Origin: an uncultured Marvinbryantia sp.
Lineage (GTDB): Bacteria; Bacillota; Clostridia; Lachnospirales; Lachnospiraceae
DNA: 16,939 bases
Direction: 5' to 3'
Assembly (NCBI GenBank): GCA_947624335.1
Contig: CANQJX010000012.1
Coordinates: 1-16,939, forward strand
Shown: positions 14,550 through 16,939 of the stretch, piece by piece
Layout: every line of letters begins with the position of its first letter
Position numbering within the stretch: the stretch's first letter is position 1
The notes under the pieces: model-generated
The model's database searches: none
Seen by the model: only the letters and a program-made list of their open reading frames with translations
Told to the model about the DNA's origin: nothing
Made by a program: the position numbers and the translations under genes

Positions 14550-15239
14550 CTACACCTTAAAGCGGTAGCCTACGCCCCAGATCGTCTCGATATACTGCGG
14601 CTTTGAAGTGTCAAACTCCACCTTTTCCCGGATCTTTTTAATGTGTACCGTGACGGTGGCGATATCCCCAATGGATTCCATGTCCCAGATTTCGCGGAAC
14701 AATTCTTCTTTGGTAAACACATGATTTGGATTTTCCGCTAAAAAAGTGAGCAGGTCAAACTCTTTTGTCGTAAAACTGCGCTCTTCCCCGTTCACCCAGA
14801 CGCGGCGCGCGGTCTTATCGATCTTGATGCCGCGGATTTCCACAATGTCGTTTTCCTTTGCGTTGGAATGGATCAGCCGCTCATAGCGTGATAAGTGCGC
14901 CTTTACGCGCGCAACCAGTTCGCTGGGGCTAAAGGGCTTTGTCATATAATCGTCGGCGCCCAGCCCCAGGCCGCGGATTTTATCGATGTCGTCTTTTTTC
15001 GCGGAGACCATGATCACCGGAATATCCTTTTTCTCACGCACCAGACGGCAGATTTCAAACCCGTCCACTTCCGGCAGCATCAGATCCAGAATCAAAAGAT
15101 CCACTTCTTCCTCGAGCGCGCATTTTAATCCGGCGTCCCCCCGCTTCTGTGTGACAACCTCAAATCCGCTCAGCTCCAGATAATCTTTTTCTAACTCCGC
15201 TATGCTCTCCTCATCCTCGATAATCAATATCCTGCTCAT
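14550..15239 (-). CDS. OmpR/PhoB-type response regulator
   Basis: The 229-residue protein is a two-domain transcription regulator. The receiver domain (about 1-118) has the acidic cluster EDE (8-10), the phospho-acceptor Asp52 in LILDLMLP, the switch Ser79 and the conserved Lys101 in MTKPF. The C-terminal winged helix (about 132-228) ends with the family's IETIWGVGYRFKV. It should bind DNA when phosphorylated by the kinase encoded immediately upstream, 24 bases away. The ATG at 15239 follows GGAGGAA; a TTG four codons upstream lies in that ribosome binding site and is rejected. Order is kinase first, regulator second, the reverse of most OmpR-type operons. Target genes are not shown by the sequence; the adjacent secreted-protein gene is a natural candidate. 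Confidence 0.95.
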   Translation of the reverse strand: MSRILIIEDEESIAELEKDYLELSGFEVVTQKRGDAGLKCALEEEVDLLILDLMLPEVDGFEICRLVREKKDIPVIMVSAKKDDIDKIRGLGLGADDYMTKPFSPSELVARVKAHLSRYERLIHSNAKENDIVEIRGIKIDKTARRVWVNGEERSFTTKEFDLLTFLAENPNHVFTKEELFREIWDMESIGDIATVTVHIKKIREKVEFDTSKPQYIETIWGVGYRFKV

Positions 15240-15263
15240 AATTTCCTCCAAACCAATCCTGTT

Positions 15264-16448
15264 TTAAGCGGTTTCCACCGCCGCTTTTCTCAGCACAAAA
15301 TACATCACGGTTCCGGTGCCCGGCTTGCTGCTCGCCCAGATTTTCCCGCCGTGGTCTTCCACGATCTTGCGCACAATCGACAGCCCGATCCCGCTGCCGC
15401 CCATCGCGGAATTGCGGGAAGCGTCCGTGCGGTAAAAACGGTCAAAAATGTACGGCAGTTCTTTGGGGCCGATGCCTTTCCCGTTGTCCTCAATCTCCAC
15501 CTGTACAAAATCCCCCACATCCTTCACGCGGATGTTAATGCGCCCCTTCGCCTTGTCCATATATTTAACGGAATTGCTGATGATGTTATTGATCACACGC
15601 TTGATCTGTTCCGCGTCGGCGATTACTTCCACCTTTTCATCCACATAATTGAAATACGAAAAATCAATGTTCTTGGATTCCAGATCCAGCCCCACTTCCT
15701 CGCAGCAGTCCTCAAAATATCCGCTCACATTGATGCGGTTAAACGTATAGGGAATCCGGTTTGTATCGATCTTGGAGTAAAACGTAAGCTCATTGATCAG
15801 GCGGTCCATGTCGTTCGCTTTATTATAGATCGTGCGGATATAGCGGTCCATTTTCTCCGGCGTATCCGCCACTCCGTCCATAATGCCCTCCACATACCCC
15901 TTGATCGCCGTGATCGGGGTTTTGAGGTCGTGCGAAATATTACTGATTAATTCCTTGCTCTCACGGTCGTATTCAATCTTCTCCTCCGTCGATTCTCTTA
16001 GGCGCCGACGCATCTCCTCGAAATCCCGGCAAAGATCGCTGATCTCGTCGTCCCCGGTAACCTCCAGCGTAAAATCCAGGTTTCCCTCCGCGATATTGTG
16101 CGTCGCTTTGCGCAGCTTTAAAAGCGGCACATTGATTCCCGTATAAATCCAGATGATCAGAAGGCTGGCCGTTAACAGCAAAATAAGAATTGCCGATATC
16201 GACATGTTTTTTAAAAATACGCGGATCTGGGGAAGTACGCGTCCGGTGGAAACGACGCTGCCGTCCGCCGCCTGCAGGACGCGCGTTTCCTCTCCGATCT
16301 GCTGCTCATACTTTTGCGGGCTGTCTTCGTAACTGGCAAGGCTGCGAAGCTGCCGGTTCCCCATTGGCCAGATAATCAGCGCAAACAGAATGACCGGAAC
16401 CAAAATAATTGTAAAAAAAGAAATGATCAGCCGTGTTTTTAATTTCAT
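15264..16448 (-). CDS. Membrane sensor histidine kinase
   Basis: The 394-residue protein senses an external or membrane signal and phosphorylates the regulator encoded next. It has a transmembrane helix at about 7-28, a short extracellular loop of some 55 residues, a second helix at about 83-104, a HAMP linker (about 105-158), the dimerisation/phosphoacceptor helix with His173 in ISHDLKTPI, and an HATPase domain. The ATPase boxes are N (INNIISNSVKY, Asn292), G1 (DNGKGIG, 321-327), F (FDRFYR) and G2 (GGSGIGLSI, 350-358). The ATG at 16448 with AGAGGGA upstream gives the normal basic start MKLKTRL; an in-frame start 20 codons earlier is rejected. The small sensor loop suggests sensing near the membrane. 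The ribosome binding site is inside a terminator-like hairpin. Confidence 0.95.
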   Translation of the reverse strand: MKLKTRLIISFFTIILVPVILFALIIWPMGNRQLRSLASYEDSPQKYEQQIGEETRVLQAADGSVVSTGRVLPQIRVFLKNMSISAILILLLTASLLIIWIYTGINVPLLKLRKATHNIAEGNLDFTLEVTGDDEISDLCRDFEEMRRRLRESTEEKIEYDRESKELISNISHDLKTPITAIKGYVEGIMDGVADTPEKMDRYIRTIYNKANDMDRLINELTFYSKIDTNRIPYTFNRINVSGYFEDCCEEVGLDLESKNIDFSYFNYVDEKVEVIADAEQIKRVINNIISNSVKYMDKAKGRINIRVKDVGDFVQVEIEDNGKGIGPKELPYIFDRFYRTDASRNSAMGGSGIGLSIVRKIVEDHGGKIWASSKPGTGTVMYFVLRKAAVETA

Positions 16449-16494
16449 AAAAAAATCCCTCTGCAGTATACTTTCTATCAGTATACCACAGAGG
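16449..16494 (-). terminator. Terminator-like hairpin after metK that covers the histidine kinase ribosome binding site
   Basis: On the minus strand CCTCTGTGGTATACT (16480-16494) pairs with AGTATACTGCAGAGG (16458-16472): 15 pairs, two of them G-U, with a 7-base loop. GA and seven T (16449-16455) follow, then directly the kinase ATG. It starts 33 bases after the metK stop. The kinase ribosome binding site AGAGGGA (16456-16462) lies in the 3' arm. Confidence 0.75.
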
Positions 16495-16526
16495 TTGTCT
16501 GATTTCATCTAAACAAAACAGGGTGA

Positions 16527-16939
16527 TTATAAATTTTTTCTTAAAATATCTACTTTATCCAGCCTCTCCCACGGCAGGTCCAGATCGTCCCTTCCGAAAT
16601 GTCCGTACGAAGCGGTTTGCCGATAGATCGGACGGCGCAGGTCCAGCATGCGGATGATTCCCGCCGGACGGAAGTCAAAGGTTTTGCGCAAAATTTCCGT
16701 AATCGCTTCGTCCGCGAGCTTTCCCGTGCCGAACGTGTCCACGCGGATGGAAGTGGGCTGCGCAACGCCGATCGCGTAGGAAAGCTGAATCTCACATTTA
16801 TCCGCCAGCCCCGCCGCAACTATATTCTTTGCCGCATAACGCGCCGCATACGCCGCGGAACGGTCTACCTTCGTGCAGTCCTTTCCGGAAAACGCGCCGC
16901 CGCCGTGCCTTGCATATCCGCCGTAGGTGTCCACAATAA
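16527..16939 (-). CDS. metK: S-adenosylmethionine synthetase, C-terminal part
   Basis: The enzyme makes S-adenosylmethionine from methionine and ATP in the cytoplasm. The visible 137 codons are the C-terminal third of a protein usually about 390-400 residues long; the rest lies beyond the right edge. The signature DTYGGYARHGGGAFSGKD is followed by TKVDRSAAYAARYAAKNIV, AGLADKCEIQLSYAIGVA and a closing HFGRDDLDLPWERLDKV, all characteristic of MetK. GKD is followed by Cys where many homologues have Pro. The frame continues to the window edge, so no start is visible. A hairpin with a U-tract follows the stop after 33 bases. Confidence 0.97.
   Translation of the reverse strand, partial: IVDTYGGYARHGGGAFSGKDCTKVDRSAAYAARYAAKNIVAAGLADKCEIQLSYAIGVAQPTSIRVDTFGTGKLADEAITEILRKTFDFRPAGIIRMLDLRRPIYRQTASYGHFGRDDLDLPWERLDKVDILRKNL

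Overview
The window looks like a chromosomal segment of a Gram-positive Clostridia-type bacterium, most plausibly Lachnospiraceae-like. The grounds are strong AGGAGG-type ribosome binding sites, TTGACA/TATAAT promoters, a lysine riboswitch on dapA, a DegV lipid-binding protein, a secreted deacetylase with aromatic cell-wall-binding repeats, and many small intrinsic terminators. The taxonomic call is inference. I see no rRNA, tRNA, CRISPR array, phage or insertion sequence. Both window ends cut a gene: pyrG on the left and metK on the right.

Left part (1-7392). The 3' part of pyrG (CTP synthase) converges on a minus-strand pair, degV followed by a NodB-type polysaccharide deacetylase, with a shared hairpin between them. 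Next is a monocistronic lipoprotein with Pro-Thr-Glu repeats and three copies of a small beta-rich unit. Then comes dapA-dapB of lysine biosynthesis, preceded by a complete control region: consensus promoter, lysine riboswitch (L box) and intrinsic terminator. A two-OB-fold SSB-like gene ends just upstream of that promoter.

Middle (7393-13209). typA/bipA (ribosome-associated GTPase) runs rightward. It converges, with a 13-base overlap, on two tiny overlapping genes for four-helix SMR/EamA-type membrane proteins that resemble the ArnE/ArnF flippase pair. From the same short promoter region a polyprenyl-phosphate glycosyltransferase (GtrB/ArnC type) and an ATP-grasp ligase are transcribed the other way, fused by an ATGA stop-start overlap. 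I read these four genes as one divergon that could make, modify and flip a lipid-linked sugar. This is the best candidate for an undescribed system here. The ATP-grasp gene converges, with a 29-base overlap, on a divergent sirtuin that keeps the catalytic His and zinc cysteines but has lost the usual GAGIS and NID residues.

Right part (13210-16939). A minus-strand block encodes a sensor histidine kinase, then its OmpR-type response regulator, then a secreted protein with its own near-consensus promoter, then a 75-residue membrane or secreted protein starting at TTG. The kinase start is placed unusually: its ribosome binding site lies in the 3' arm of a 15-bp terminator hairpin that follows metK, and the U-tract touches the kinase ATG. 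A second hairpin encloses the ribosome binding site of the 75-residue gene. Most calls rest on motifs read directly from the translated sequence; assignments to substrates are inference.
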